From: CAZAAW01 sp964483325
GTDB lineage: Bacteria > Pseudomonadota > Alphaproteobacteria > Rhizobiales > Kaistiaceae
Length of the DNA: 64,000 nucleotides
Assembly (NCBI GenBank): GCA_964483325.1
Contig: CAZAAW010000005.1
Coordinates: 82,938 to 146,937, forward strand
Direction of reading: 5' to 3'
Made by a program: the position numbers and the translations under genes. The notes under the pieces were generated by a model, which ran no database searches, was not told the DNA's origin, and saw nothing but the letters and a program-made list of their open reading frames with translations. Every line of letters begins with the position of its first letter. Within the stretch, counting starts at the first letter, position 1. This document shows, piece after piece, positions 1 to 9,973 of the stretch.

Positions 1-1241
1 GAGCGGCCGGCGATCTGGCCCGGCTTGCGTCCCGGCTTTTCCATGAGCACGTCCATTGTCATCCCGATGCGGGACCGGTTGAAGGCCGCCTGCTGCTCGG
101 CGATCAGTGCCTGCAGGCGCAGCAGGCGCTCATGCTTGGCCGCCTCCGGCACCTGCGTCATGCCGGCGGCCGGCGTTCCCGGACGCGGGCTGTATTTGAA
201 GGTGAACGCCGAGACATAGCCGACCGTTTCGACAAGCCGCAGCGTTGCCTCGAAATCGGCCTCGGTCTCGCCCGGGAAGCCGACGATGAAATCCCCCGAA
301 AGGCCGATATCGGGCCGCGCCGCGCGGATGCGGTCGACAAGGCGCAGATAGTCGGCGGCGCTGTGGCGGCGGTTCATCGCCGCCAGGATGCTGTCGGAGC
401 CGGACTGCACCGGCAGATGCAGATAGGGCATCAGCGCCGGCAGGTCGCGATGGGCGGCGATGAGGTCGTCGGCCATGTCGCGCGGATGGCTGGTGGTGTA
501 GCGCAGGCGCGCGAGCCCCGGGATCTCCGCCAGCCGCATCAGCAGGCGGCCGAGGCCCCAGCTGCCGCCGGCAGGGCCGTCGCCATGCCAGGCATTGACG
601 TTCTGCCCCAGCAGCGTCACCTCGCGGACGCCGGCGGCGGCAAGGCGCTCGGCCTCGGCGATGATGGCGCCGGCCGGCCGCGACACCTCGGCGCCGCGCG
701 TATAGGGCACGACGCAGAAGGTGCAGAACTTGTCGCAACCCTCCTGCACCGTCAGGAACGCCGCCGGGCTGCGCCGCCGGCCGGCGATCTCGCCCGGCAC
801 GACGCGGAACTTCTCGGCGATGGCGAAATCCGTCTCCACCTGCGCCCGGCCGGTGGCGGCGCGGCGCGCCAGCAGTTCCGGCAGGCGATGATAGGATTGC
901 GGGCCGACGATGATGTCGACCGCCGGGGCGCGGCGGACGATCTCCTCGCCTTCCGCCTGCGCCACGCAGCCGGCGACGCCGATCGTCACCCGCCGGCCGC
1001 CGGCCGCCGCCTCGCGCTTCAGCTCGCGCAGCTTGCCGAGTTCGGAATAGACCTTCTCGGCGGCCTTCTCGCGGATATGGCAGGTATTGAGGAGGATCAG
1101 GTCGGCATCCTCGGGCGAGGAAGTCTCGACGTAACCTTCGGGCGCCAGGAGGTCGGCCATGCGCTCCGAATCATAGGCGTTCATCTGGCAGCCATAGGTG
1201 CGGATGAACACCTTGCTGTTCGGCTTTGCGGGTTCCGCCAT
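1..1241 (-). CDS. miaB: tRNA-2-methylthio-N6-dimethylallyladenosine synthase MiaB (partial)
   Basis: Radical-SAM methylthiotransferase that adds the 2-methylthio group to i6A37 of tRNAs reading UNN codons, in the cytoplasm. The reverse strand reads from an ATG at 1241 (MAEPAKPNSKVFIRTYGC). The N-terminal auxiliary Fe-S cysteines appear in YGCQMN, NTCHIRE and VAGCVAQ, and the radical-SAM CxxxCxxC motif in EGCDKFCTFCVVP. About 413 codons are visible with no stop; the C-terminal TRAM part lies off the left edge. The LGQNVNAWHGD and HLPVQSGS motifs are also family-typical. Long open frames on the opposite strand here are GC-driven shadows. Confidence 0.96.
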   Translation of the reverse strand, partial: MAEPAKPNSKVFIRTYGCQMNAYDSERMADLLAPEGYVETSSPEDADLILLNTCHIREKAAEKVYSELGKLRELKREAAAGGRRVTIGVAGCVAQAEGEEIVRRAPAVDIIVGPQSYHRLPELLARRAATGRAQVETDFAIAEKFRVVPGEIAGRRRSPAAFLTVQEGCDKFCTFCVVPYTRGAEVSRPAGAIIAEAERLAAAGVREVTLLGQNVNAWHGDGPAGGSWGLGRLLMRLAEIPGLARLRYTTSHPRDMADDLIAAHRDLPALMPYLHLPVQSGSDSILAAMNRRHSAADYLRLVDRIRAARPDIGLSGDFIVGFPGETEADFEATLRLVETVGYVSAFTFKYSPRPGTPAAGMTQVPEAAKHERLLRLQALIAEQQAAFNRSRIGMTMDVLMEKPGRKPGQIAGR

Positions 1242-1468
1242 GGGCTGCGGTTTGCGATCCTTCCACAGGCGGCCGCGCAGGACAGCGCGGCCACCGCGTC
1301 CTGTTTAGCCGGTTTCGGCGAGGGTGAGAATATGCGACGCCGCAGATCCAACCCGCGCTGACGAGGCGCAACCTCACCCACGGGGAGAGGTCGGAAACGC
1401 GAGGAGAGGTAGAGGCAGCGAGCGCGCGGTCCAGTCAGCGAGCCTTGCCTTTCCGGCGGGGCGACCCT

Positions 1469-1497
1469 TTGACAGGTGATATCATTATCGCTACATT
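1469..1497 (+). promoter_or_regulatory. Putative promoter of the toxin-antitoxin pair
   Basis: TTGACA at 1469-1474 and TACATT at 1492-1497 are separated by 17 nt, a good sigma-70 arrangement about 40 nt before the antitoxin ATG. The palindromes TGATATCA and ATTG-ATAG-CAAT overlap or follow the -10 region, the expected place for autorepression by a ribbon-helix-helix antitoxin. Protein binding is inferred. Confidence 0.55.
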
Positions 1498-1533
1498 GAT
1501 AGCAATGCTGTCGCCATACGAGGGGCCGATATC

Positions 1534-1788
1534 ATGCCCGCCGTGACCATCCGCCATCTGTCGGAAGAGGCACACCGCGCCCTGAAGCTCCGCGCCGCCC
1601 AACATTATCGCAGCACGGAAGCCGAGATACGCGCCATACTGGAATCCGCTGTGCGGCCGGCCGACCGGCTGCGCCTCGGCGCGGCGCTCGCGGCAATGAG
1701 CCGAAAGCTCGGGGTCACCAACGCCGACATCGAAGCTCTCGAGAAAGCCCGGAACACCGAGCCAGCCGAGCCGCTGCGCTTCGAATGA
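1534..1788 (+). CDS. FitA/VapB-type ribbon-helix-helix antitoxin
   Basis: An 84-residue antitoxin expected to neutralise the downstream PIN-domain toxin and autorepress the operon. The N-terminus MPAVTIRHLSEEAHRALKLR is typical of FitA-like Arc/MetJ antitoxins: a short DNA-contacting beta strand followed by two helices (about residues 3-45). The C-terminal half (about 50-84) should wrap the toxin. Its last codon and stop overlap the toxin ATG by 4 nt (ATGA), so the two are translationally coupled. Cognate pairing is inferred from adjacency. Confidence 0.88.
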   Translation: MPAVTIRHLSEEAHRALKLRAAQHYRSTEAEIRAILESAVRPADRLRLGAALAAMSRKLGVTNADIEALEKARNTEPAEPLRFE

Positions 1789-2207
1789 TCCTGCTCGACA
1801 CCAACGTCGTCTCCGAGGCAATGAAGCCCGAGCCGGATCCCGCGGTGCGCCAGTGGCTCGACGACCAAGTGGCGGAAACGCTCTTTCTTTCCAGCGTTAC
1901 CCTGGCCGAACTGCTGTTTGGCATCGGCGCGCTACCCGAGGGCAAGCGCAAGGACCGGCTGGCTGCCGCAATCGACGGCCTGACGCAGCTATTCGCCGAT
2001 CGCATCCTGCCTTTCGATACCGATGCGGCCCGACGATGTGCCGACCTCGCGGTGGCGGCTCGCGCCGCTGGCAAGGGCTTTCCGACACCAGACGGCTATA
2101 TCGCGGCGATCGCCGCCGCGCATGAGCTTTCTGTCGCGTCCCGCGACACCAGCCCATACAGGGCTGCCGGCCTCGCCGTCATCAACCCCTGGACCGTCAC
2201 AGGCTGA
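1785..2207 (+). CDS. FitB/VapC-type PIN-domain ribonuclease toxin
   Basis: A 140-residue PIN-domain protein, by family a Mg2+-dependent RNase that blocks translation when freed from its antitoxin. The N-terminal MILLDTNVVSEAMKP carries the first conserved acidic residue of the PIN site. Further acidic residues follow in the LAELLFGI helix and in FDTDAARRCADL, and TPDGYIAAIAAAHEL is the usual C-terminal PIN segment. Length and motifs match intact FitB/VapC proteins. It converges on regA with only 20 nt between the stops. Confidence 0.9.
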   Translation: MILLDTNVVSEAMKPEPDPAVRQWLDDQVAETLFLSSVTLAELLFGIGALPEGKRKDRLAAAIDGLTQLFADRILPFDTDAARRCADLAVAARAAGKGFPTPDGYIAAIAAAHELSVASRDTSPYRAAGLAVINPWTVTG

Positions 2208-2227
2208 ACCTGCGCGGCGCCGATGCT

Positions 2228-2770
2228 CTATTTAGGTGCGCGCTTGGCGAGGATGCGCTGCAGCGTGCGTCGATGCATGTTGAGCCGGCGCGCCGTTTCG
2301 GAGACGTTGCGGTCGCACAGCTCGTAGACGCGCTGGATATGTTCCCAGCGCACCCGGTCGGCCGACATCGGGTTCTCCGGCGGCGACGCCTTCTCGCCGG
2401 CCTGGCGGGTCAGCGCCGCATAGACCTCGTCGGCGTCGGCCGGCTTGGCGAGATAATCGATGGCGCCGAGCTTCACGGCGGTGACGGCCGTGGCGATGTT
2501 GCCGTAGCCGGTCAGCACGATGACGTGCGAATCGGGCCGGCGGTCGCGCAGCACTTCGACGACGTCAAGGCCGTTGCCGTCCTCGAGGCGCATGTCGACC
2601 ACCGCATAGGCGGGCGGCGCCGCATCGACCTTGGTCTTGCCTTCCGCCACCGATTCGGCGGTCTCGACAGTAAAGCCGCGCTGCTCCATGGCACGCGCCA
2701 GGCGCTGCAGGAACGGCTTGTCGTCGTCAACGATCAGAAGCGACGGCGCGCCTTCGGCAATGTCGGTCAT
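2228..2770 (-). CDS. regA: Redox response regulator RegA/ActR family
   Basis: A 180-residue response regulator of the RegB/RegA (PrrBA, ActSR) system, which controls photosynthesis, carbon and nitrogen fixation and respiration genes in alphaproteobacteria. The receiver domain (about 10-120) has the acidic pocket VDDD, the phosphorylation site in VVDMRLEDG, the conserved T in VLTGYG and the lysine in LAKPAD. The C-terminal Fis-type helix-turn-helix ends RRLNMHRRTLQRILAKRAPK, a hallmark of RegA. The ATG at 2770 is chosen over one at 2791 because homologues begin near MTDIAEG. It follows regB by 42 nt on the same strand. Confidence 0.95.
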   Translation of the reverse strand: MTDIAEGAPSLLIVDDDKPFLQRLARAMEQRGFTVETAESVAEGKTKVDAAPPAYAVVDMRLEDGNGLDVVEVLRDRRPDSHVIVLTGYGNIATAVTAVKLGAIDYLAKPADADEVYAALTRQAGEKASPPENPMSADRVRWEHIQRVYELCDRNVSETARRLNMHRRTLQRILAKRAPK

Positions 2771-2812
2771 GGATGCCCTTTCTACAAACAATACACGGGC
2801 CTGTTGCCTTAT

Positions 2813-4189
2813 TTATATGGTTTCCTGCCTCCCGCGCCAAGCTGCCGGGGCGTCCAGCTCCGGGTCGGGACCCGCAGCGAGAGCGTCATAGGCGGCTCGC
2901 GGCCAGCGGATGCGGATGACGGCGCCGGTGCGCGGCGGCGACCGGTTGGCAAGTTCGAGACGGCCGCCGCTACGCTCCAGCAGCGTCTTGGCGATGAAGA
3001 AGCCGAGGCCGAGGCCGCCGCCTTCGGCATCCGGCTTGGTGTCATTGCCCGGCGCGGCGCGGGTTGTGACATAGGGTTCGCCGATGCGATCGATGACGCC
3101 GGGCGAGAAGCCCGGCCCGTCGTCGGCGATGGTCACCGTCACCTGCGACGGCGACCATGAGGCGGTGACGTCGACGCGGCTGGCGGCGAAGTCGACGGCG
3201 TTCTCGATGAGGTTGGAGAGGCCGTAGAGCGTCGCCGGGTTGCGGCGCCCGACCGGTTCCGCTCCTTCCGGCCGGTCGACCGAGACGACGACCTCGACGC
3301 CGAGATCGCGGTGCCGGTCCGCCGCCTCGTTGAGGAGATGGGTCAGCGGCTGGTGCGCGAAGGGCCAGTCGGCCTCGTCGGGGCGGGCGGTGAGGGTCGC
3401 CAGGATCTCGCGGCAGCGCTGCGACTGGCTGATCAGCAGGGCGACATCCTCGCGATGCGGACTGTCGGGCGGCAGCTCCCGCGCCAGCTCCTTGGCGACG
3501 AGGGCGATGGTGGCGAGCGGCGTGCCCAGTTCATGGGCGGCGGCGGCGGCCAGCCCGTCGAGCGCCGACAGGTGATGCTCGCGGGCCAGCACCAGCTCCG
3601 TCGCTCCGAGGGCATCGGAAAGCTCGCGCGCCTCGGCAGCGACACGGAAGGTGTAGGCGCCCATGAACATCAGGGCGCAGAGCAGCGCCACCCAGACGCC
3701 GAGAATATAGAGAAGCGGATGGTCCAGCCGCTCGCCCGGCGGCCAGGGCAGCGGCTCGTGGCTGATGGCGAGGAGGCTCGACACCAGCACCACCAGGACG
3801 CCGAGCGCCACCGTATGGCGCGGCGACAGGGTCGTCGCCGAGACCATGACCGGCACCAGGATGAGGATGGCGAAGGGATTCTCCAGCCCGCCGGTCAGGT
3901 AGAGGAGGCCGCTGACCTGCAGGATGTCGTAGGCGAGGAGGGCAGCCGCCTGCGTGTCCGGCAGGCGCAGGTTGGGCGGAAAGCGGAAGCGCAGGAAGAC
4001 ATTGAGCCAGGCCGACAGGGCGACGAGGGCGAAGCAGAGCGCCATCGGCATGGGAAAGCGCAGGCCGATGCCGATGACGACGATCGCCGTCGCCTGGCCG
4101 GCGATCGCCAGCCAGCGCAGGCCGACCAGCGTATCCAGCTTGACGCGCCGCGATGCCGGCGTGGCAGTGATGCGGGGGGACAGGGCCAT
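2813..4189 (-). CDS. regB: Redox-sensing histidine kinase RegB/ActS family
   Basis: An inner-membrane sensor kinase of 458 residues, partner of RegA. About six transmembrane helices fill the first ~190 residues. The ubiquinone-binding heptapeptide GGLENPF lies in the membrane domain. The H-box is AAHELGTPLATIALVAKEL, and the redox-active cysteine region SQRCREIL follows it. The catalytic domain has N (LSNLIENAVDF), DDGPGFSP and GGGLGLGFFIAKTLLE boxes. The ATG at 4189 has GGAG 9 nt upstream; ATGs at 4198 and 4234 are alternatives. Quinone and thiol sensing are known for the family and not shown here. Confidence 0.94.
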   Translation of the reverse strand: MALSPRITATPASRRVKLDTLVGLRWLAIAGQATAIVVIGIGLRFPMPMALCFALVALSAWLNVFLRFRFPPNLRLPDTQAAALLAYDILQVSGLLYLTGGLENPFAILILVPVMVSATTLSPRHTVALGVLVVLVSSLLAISHEPLPWPPGERLDHPLLYILGVWVALLCALMFMGAYTFRVAAEARELSDALGATELVLAREHHLSALDGLAAAAAHELGTPLATIALVAKELARELPPDSPHREDVALLISQSQRCREILATLTARPDEADWPFAHQPLTHLLNEAADRHRDLGVEVVVSVDRPEGAEPVGRRNPATLYGLSNLIENAVDFAASRVDVTASWSPSQVTVTIADDGPGFSPGVIDRIGEPYVTTRAAPGNDTKPDAEGGGLGLGFFIAKTLLERSGGRLELANRSPPRTGAVIRIRWPRAAYDALAAGPDPELDAPAAWRGRQETI

Positions 4190-4399
4190 GCAGGGCATCT
4201 CCAGGCCGCCGGCAGGCTGATGCCGCCGGCGCACTTTGTTCTATAGCACCACCCTTGCGCAGGCGGGCGATGCTCGTAAAACGGGAAACGGACGTTGGCC
4301 GCGTCCGAATCGGCCGGCTGGGGGAAAGCCGCCCTTTGCCCGATTGCCATCCGCAACGAAGGCGCCGTGGCCCCGGCGCCGTTCGTGCCGGAGCGATCC

Positions 4400-5095
4400 A
4401 TGGATCTCAGCTTGCGCGGTCTCCTCGAGATCGTGACGCATGAGGCTATCGTGCCCATGCCCTACAAGGACGCGAAGGGCGTCTGGACCTACGGCATCGG
4501 CCATACCGCCGAAGCCGGCTCGCCGGACCCGACCAAGATGCCGAAGGGCATCGAGCAGCCGCTGGTGGATGTCATCGAGGTCTTCCGCCGCGACATCCTC
4601 CACTATGCCGCCGACGTGCGTTCGGCGCTGAAGGTGCCGGTAGCGCAGCATGAATTCGACGCCCTCGTCTCCTTCCATTTCAATACCGGCGCCATCCGCT
4701 CGGCCCTCCTGACGCTGCTGCTCAATGACGGCCGGCGGCAGGAGGCGGCGGAAGCCTTCGACAACTGGCGCAAGCCGCCGCAGGTGGTGCCGCGCCGCGA
4801 GCGGGAGAAGCTGCTGTTCCGTGACGGCATCTATTCCGGCGACGGGCGGGCCATGGTCTACACCGCCAATTCGGCGGGCGCGATCGACTGGGAGGCCGGC
4901 CGCCGGGTCGACATCGAGGACCTGCTCGGCCTCCGGGTGGCCGAGCCGGCGGAGGCCTATCGCGCCCTCGATCCGGTGGTGACGCCGCCATTGCCCCGCC
5001 CCGTCGTCCGCGAGCCGCGCCGCTACTGGCCGCTCGCCGTCGCGATGGTCGTCGCCGCGGCCGCCATCGCGGCGCTGGCGGTGTTCTGGCTTTAG
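4400..5095 (+). CDS. GH24 (phage-type) lysozyme with C-terminal membrane anchor
   Basis: A peptidoglycan muramidase of 231 residues. It shows the exact GH24 catalytic spacing E-8aa-D-5aa-T in HEAIVPMPYKDAKGVWTYG, and SFHFNTGAI is a second family motif. A proline-rich linker (about 195-210) leads to a single C-terminal transmembrane helix (WPLAVAMVVAAAAIAALAV), so the enzyme is probably tail-anchored and not secreted. No holin, spanin or other phage gene is nearby, so it looks like a resident cell-wall enzyme. The ATG at 4400 places MDLSLRGLLEIV at the start; an upstream in-frame ATG at 4295 adds non-conserved sequence. Confidence 0.88.
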   Translation: MDLSLRGLLEIVTHEAIVPMPYKDAKGVWTYGIGHTAEAGSPDPTKMPKGIEQPLVDVIEVFRRDILHYAADVRSALKVPVAQHEFDALVSFHFNTGAIRSALLTLLLNDGRRQEAAEAFDNWRKPPQVVPRREREKLLFRDGIYSGDGRAMVYTANSAGAIDWEAGRRVDIEDLLGLRVAEPAEAYRALDPVVTPPLPRPVVREPRRYWPLAVAMVVAAAAIAALAVFWL

Positions 5096-5175
5096 CCGGC
5101 TGCTCCGACTCCACAGGACAGAAAGGAGGCGTTAGCATTTGCCCCGGGAGAGGACGGCGGCAAGGAGGAGAGCGG

Positions 5176-5595
5176 ATGATGACGCATACAGGAAACGGCC
5201 TCGCCGGCGCTTTGCGGAGCGCCGGGTGCATGGTGGCCGTAGCAGGAATTTTCGCCGCGGCGGCGCCGGCCATCGCCGGCCCGGTCGAAACCAACGCTTT
5301 CGTCAGCGAGGGCATCGGCAAGCAGACGACCATCGTCGTCCCGCCGGAAGACCGGCTCGCCTTCATCATGAAAGCCGATGGCGGCGTCATGGCCCTCGGC
5401 TGGGGGCCGCAGCTCTGCGCCGGGCCGCAGCAGGGCTTCTGGCATGTCGAGGCCGACCAGTTCTGCCTCGTCGTGCCGTGGCTGAGCCAGTGCTTCAATG
5501 TCGAGCGCGACGCCCAGGGTTATGTCTTCTCGGCACGCGGTTTCCCCTCGACGCATGCCGCGATGTCCCTCGCCTCGCTGGAGCGCTGCTTCTGA
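5176..5595 (+). CDS. Secreted hypothetical protein
   Basis: A 139-residue protein I do not recognise. A signal peptide is clear: a positively charged start, a hydrophobic stretch AGIFAAAAPAIAG, and cleavage near residue 36. The mature part has four cysteines (LCAGP, FCLVV, QCFNV, ERCF), which suggests disulfides and a periplasmic location. A strong Shine-Dalgarno sequence (AAGGAGGAGAG) precedes the double ATG at 5176. It sits alone between the lysozyme and the argD promoter. Confidence 0.75.
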   Translation: MMTHTGNGLAGALRSAGCMVAVAGIFAAAAPAIAGPVETNAFVSEGIGKQTTIVVPPEDRLAFIMKADGGVMALGWGPQLCAGPQQGFWHVEADQFCLVVPWLSQCFNVERDAQGYVFSARGFPSTHAAMSLASLERCF

Positions 5596-5643
5596 CACCG
5601 GAGCCGTCGCCGAAACCGCCCCCCGGAAGAGGCCCGGCTCGAT

Positions 5644-5674
5644 TTGACAGATACTCGGCGGATCAGCATATAAA
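5644..5674 (+). promoter_or_regulatory. Putative argD promoter
   Basis: TTGACA at 5644-5649 is followed by the overlapping -10 candidates CATATA (5667-5672, 17-nt spacing) and TATAAA (5669-5674, 19-nt spacing). Transcription would begin near 5681, directly at the base of the hairpin at 5683-5714, giving a leader of about 60 nt before the argD ATG. Confidence 0.5.
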
Positions 5675-5682
5675 CTTCACAA

Positions 5683-5714
5683 GGTGCTGCCCTCCGGCGG
5701 CACCTTTTGATTTT
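5683..5714 (+). terminator. Terminator-like hairpin in the argD leader
   Basis: GGTGCTGCC (5683-5691), loop CTCC and GGCGGCACC (5696-5704) form a 9-bp stem with one G-U pair, followed by TTTTGATTTT. It looks like an intrinsic terminator but lies between the best promoter candidate and the argD ATG at 5741. It may attenuate argDF, end a very short RNA, or stop read-through from the gene ending at 5595. Confidence 0.6.
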
Positions 5715-5740
5715 AAGCGCCTGCATGAGGAGAGCGGTGA

Positions 5741-6957
<1,217 letters not shown>

Positions 6958-6958
<1 letters not shown>

Positions 6959-7875
6959 TGGCGCGGCATTTTCTCGATATTCGCGATTTCGACGCCATCA
7001 CGCTGCACAACATCCTGTCGGAAGGTATCCGCCTTAAGGCGGCGCGGCCGCAGATGCGCGGCCAGGGCGGGCCGCTCGCCGGGCGGGCGCTGGCGATGGT
7101 GTTCGACAATCCCTCGACCCGCACGCGCGTCTCCTTCGACATCGCCATGCGCGAGCTCGGCGGCGAGACGCTGATGCTGACCGGCGCCGAGCTGCAGCTC
7201 GGCCGTGGCGAGACGATCGCCGATACCGCCCGCGTTCTGTCGCGCTATGTCGATGCCATCGTCATCCGCACGCTGGACCACGACAAGGTGCTGGAGCTTG
7301 CCGAATACGCCACCGTGCCGGTGATCAACGCCCTGACGCGGCGCTCGCATCCCTGCCAGGTCATGGCCGATGTCATGACGCTGCAGGAGAAGAAGGGCGC
7401 GCTCGCCGGCTCCAAGGTGGCCTGGTCGGGCGACACTAACAATGTCCTGCGCTCATGGATCGAGGCTGCGGCGCGCTTCAATATCCACCTGGCGGTGGCG
7501 ACGCCGCCGGACCTGTCGCCGTCGGCCGAGATCAGGGCCTGGGCGGCCGAGAACGGCGCCGTCACCTTCACGCATGACGCCGACGAAGCCGCCGACGGCG
7601 CCGACTGCATCATCACCGATACCTGGGTGTCGATGGGCGACGAGGAGGGCGAATACCGCCACAACCTCCTGCAGCCCTATCAGGTCAACGAGCGGCTGAT
7701 GCGGCGCGCCAAGCCCGACGCCATCTTCATGCACTGCCTGCCCGCCCATCGCGAGGAGGAAGTCACCGCCGCGGTCATGGACGGGCCGCAGTCGGTGGTC
7801 TTCGACGAGGCGGAGAACCGCCTGCACGCCCAGAAGGGCATCCTCGCCTGGTGCTTCGGCGGTGTGACGCAGTGA
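6958..7875 (+). CDS. argF: Ornithine carbamoyltransferase
   Basis: A 305-residue cytoplasmic enzyme forming citrulline from ornithine and carbamoyl phosphate. The carbamoyl-phosphate motif is FDNPSTRTRVSF (STRTR). The HPCQVMADVMTLQE and HCLPAHREEEV motifs bind carbamoyl phosphate and ornithine, and DTWVSMGDEEG is also conserved. The start is the ATG sharing its A with the argD stop. Its TGA overlaps the GTG of hslO by 4 nt, so an arginine gene runs directly into a chaperone gene, a common alphaproteobacterial order. Confidence 0.96.
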
Positions 7876-8894
7876 GCGACGGCCCGCGAAGGCCGGAGAG
7901 TATCCCGCCTGCCGTCCGGCTGCCGGGCGGCGACAGTGCCGCCGGCGACGATGCCGTCCGCCCCTTCGCCGTCGAGGCGCTCGACCTGCGCGGCCGCGCC
8001 GTCCAGCTCGGCGCTGCGCTCGACGGCATTCTCGGCCGCCACGCCTATCCCGAAGCCGTGTCGAAGCTCGTTGCCGAGGCGGTCGTCCTTGCCGCGCTCC
8101 TCGGCTCGTCGCTGAAATTCGAGGGCAAGTTCAGCCTGCAGGCCGAGTCGGACGGGCCGGTCGGCATGCTGGTCGTCGATTTCCGCACGCCAGGCGACCT
8201 GCGCGCCTATGCGAGCTTCCGCGAGGCGGCGGTGGCCGAGGCCGTTGCCGCCGGCGCCGCGGCGCCCGGTTCGCTGCTGGGCCGCGGCGTGCTTGCCATG
8301 ACCATCGACCAGGGCCCCGCCTCGGCCCGCTACCAAGGCCTGGTACCGCTCGACGGCGGCAATCTGGAAGAGGCGGCCCATACCTATTTCCGCCAGTCGG
8401 AGCAGATCCCGACCCGCGTCCGCCTCGCCGCCGCGCCGATGCTGGTGCGCGGTCCGGACGGGCTCGAGACGCGCTGGCGGGCCGGCGGCGTCCTTGCCCA
8501 GTTCATGCCGGATTCGCCGCTGCGCGCCCGCCAGCAGGACCTGCCCGGCGGCGACGTGCCGGAAGGCGCCGAGCTGCCGCCGGAGGCCGATGAGGACGAC
8601 GCCTGGCGCGAGGCGCAGGCGCTCGTCGCCACCGTCGAGGATCATGAGCTGCTCGACCCGGAAGTCCCGGCCGAACGGCTCCTGTTCCGCCTCTTTCACG
8701 AGCGCGGCGTGCGCGTCTTCGAGCCGCTGCCGGTGCGCGACAAATGCAGCTGCTCGCGCCGCAAGATCGAGACGATGCTGCGCGAATTCAGCGCCGAGGC
8801 GATCGAGGAAAGCGTCGAAAACGGCGTCATTTCCGTGACCTGCGAGTTCTGCGGCAAGCGCTACGTCTTCGAACCGGCACAGTTCCGCAGCTGA
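7872..8894 (+). CDS. hslO: Redox-regulated chaperone Hsp33
   Basis: A 340-residue holdase chaperone activated by oxidation. The C-terminal zinc switch is present as CSC (VRDKCSCSR) and CEFC (VTCEFCGKRY), the normal CxC...CxxC set. The core begins RPFAVEALDLRGRAVQLG. I chose the GTG at 7872, which overlaps the argF stop as GTGA; an in-frame ATG at 7851 would overlap argF further. Zinc release and dimerisation under oxidative heat stress are known for the family. Confidence 0.94.
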   Translation: MSDGPRRPESIPPAVRLPGGDSAAGDDAVRPFAVEALDLRGRAVQLGAALDGILGRHAYPEAVSKLVAEAVVLAALLGSSLKFEGKFSLQAESDGPVGMLVVDFRTPGDLRAYASFREAAVAEAVAAGAAAPGSLLGRGVLAMTIDQGPASARYQGLVPLDGGNLEEAAHTYFRQSEQIPTRVRLAAAPMLVRGPDGLETRWRAGGVLAQFMPDSPLRARQQDLPGGDVPEGAELPPEADEDDAWREAQALVATVEDHELLDPEVPAERLLFRLFHERGVRVFEPLPVRDKCSCSRRKIETMLREFSAEAIEESVENGVISVTCEFCGKRYVFEPAQFRS

Positions 8895-9041
8895 ACCCTC
8901 CCGCCGATTTGACTGGCGGCCCAGCGGCATTTTGATAAGCAGCGCCCCGGGGAGAGAATGGTTAGGATGGGCCGTATTGCGCGGCCTCGCGGATCATTTT
9001 CTGTCCCCGGCGTGGCCGGCGGACCACGAGGGAGGAACGGA

Positions 9042-9497
9042 ATGCGGGTCAACACGCTGCTCGCCGGCGCGGGCATCGCCCTTGTCACAGGACTGGCCGG
9101 AGCCGCTTTGGCTCAGGACGCCCCGGCCGGCGCTCCGCCGACGCCCGAGACCTGCGTCCCGGAATATTTCACGGCCAAGTATTCCGGCCTTGAAATGCCG
9201 ATCGCGGCCGGGACCGAGGGCGAGGCCTGCATCACGCCCGACCCCGCCAATCCGCTCTTCAAGCGCATCATGTGCTTCGTCGGCCAGATCAACGAGACCG
9301 AGCATCCCGAGGTCCCGGCGCCGCACCAGTGCGAGGGCGTCGGCCCGGACGGCACCGACCAGTGCGAGTCGGTGAAGAATTTCAGCACCGTCAGCGCCGG
9401 CTGGCGCAAGAACGACGAGGGCGCCTGGACCTATTGCGTCAAGGTCAGCAACCGCCACGACTTCGACTACCGCTTCTTCACGCTGTTCGCCGAGTAA
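9042..9497 (+). CDS. Secreted hypothetical protein
   Basis: A 151-residue protein of unknown function. The start MRVNTLLAGAGIALVTGLAG with ALAQD gives a signal peptide cleaved near residue 25, and GGAGGAACGGA lies just before the ATG at 9042. The mature protein has six cysteines spread evenly (ETCVP, EACIT, IMCFV, HQCEG, DQCES, TYCVK), suggesting three disulfides in the periplasm. A plausible promoter lies upstream (TTGACT at 8909, -10 near 8932). The next gene, apaG, converges on it. Confidence 0.78.
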   Translation: MRVNTLLAGAGIALVTGLAGAALAQDAPAGAPPTPETCVPEYFTAKYSGLEMPIAAGTEGEACITPDPANPLFKRIMCFVGQINETEHPEVPAPHQCEGVGPDGTDQCESVKNFSTVSAGWRKNDEGAWTYCVKVSNRHDFDYRFFTLFAE

Positions 9498-9524
9498 GCA
9501 GCGGCGGCAGGGCCGCGGCGGGCG

Positions 9525-9917
9525 CTAGTGCATGACGCGGCGTCCGCCCGGCAGGTCGAGCGAGAAGGCTGGAATGTCGACAAGGAACATTTCGCCGGCT
9601 TCGGTCTGCATCTGGTAGCTGCCGACCATGATGCCCGACGGCGTCGAGAGCGGGCAGCCGCTGGTATATTCGAAGCTCTCGCCGGGCTTCAGCACCGGCT
9701 GCTTGCCAACGACGCCGCTGCCCCGCACCTCCTCGGTGCGGCCATTGGCGTCGGTGATGTGCCACAGGCGCGAGCGCAGCTGCACCACATCGAGCCCGAG
9801 ATTGACGATCTCGATCGTGTAGGACCAGAAGTAGCGGCTGTCGGCCGGCGAGGACTGCTCCTCGACATAGGCCGGACTGACCGTCACCTGGATGGAGCGC
9901 GTGATCGCCTTGTACAT
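9525..9917 (-). CDS. apaG: ApaG (DUF525) protein
   Basis: A 130-residue single-domain ApaG protein with a fibronectin-III-like fold, linked in enterobacteria to Co2+/Mg2+ homeostasis; its biochemical role is unsettled. Family motifs are VTVSPAYVEEQSSP, YFWSYTIEIVNLG, RLWHITDANG, VRGSGVVGKQPVLKPGE and TSGCPLSTPSGIMVGSYQM. It is full length. It reads away from the transglycosylase-side genes, with its own ATG at 9917. Confidence 0.95.
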   Translation of the reverse strand: MYKAITRSIQVTVSPAYVEEQSSPADSRYFWSYTIEIVNLGLDVVQLRSRLWHITDANGRTEEVRGSGVVGKQPVLKPGESFEYTSGCPLSTPSGIMVGSYQMQTEAGEMFLVDIPAFSLDLPGGRRVMH

Positions 9918-9973
9918 GGCGGCGCTGTAGCCGGCGGCACCGGCTTTAGCAAGCCGCGGATGGGGGCTTGGCC

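Noticed and set aside
132..1361. Long open frame antisense to miaB
   Set aside because: It opposes a clear MiaB with all Fe-S motifs; composition is Arg/Ala/Gly-rich as expected from the complementary strand of high-GC coding DNA.
4400..5095. Prophage remnant signalled by the lysozyme
   Set aside because: No other phage gene, no integrase, no att-like repeat; base composition is like the neighbours.
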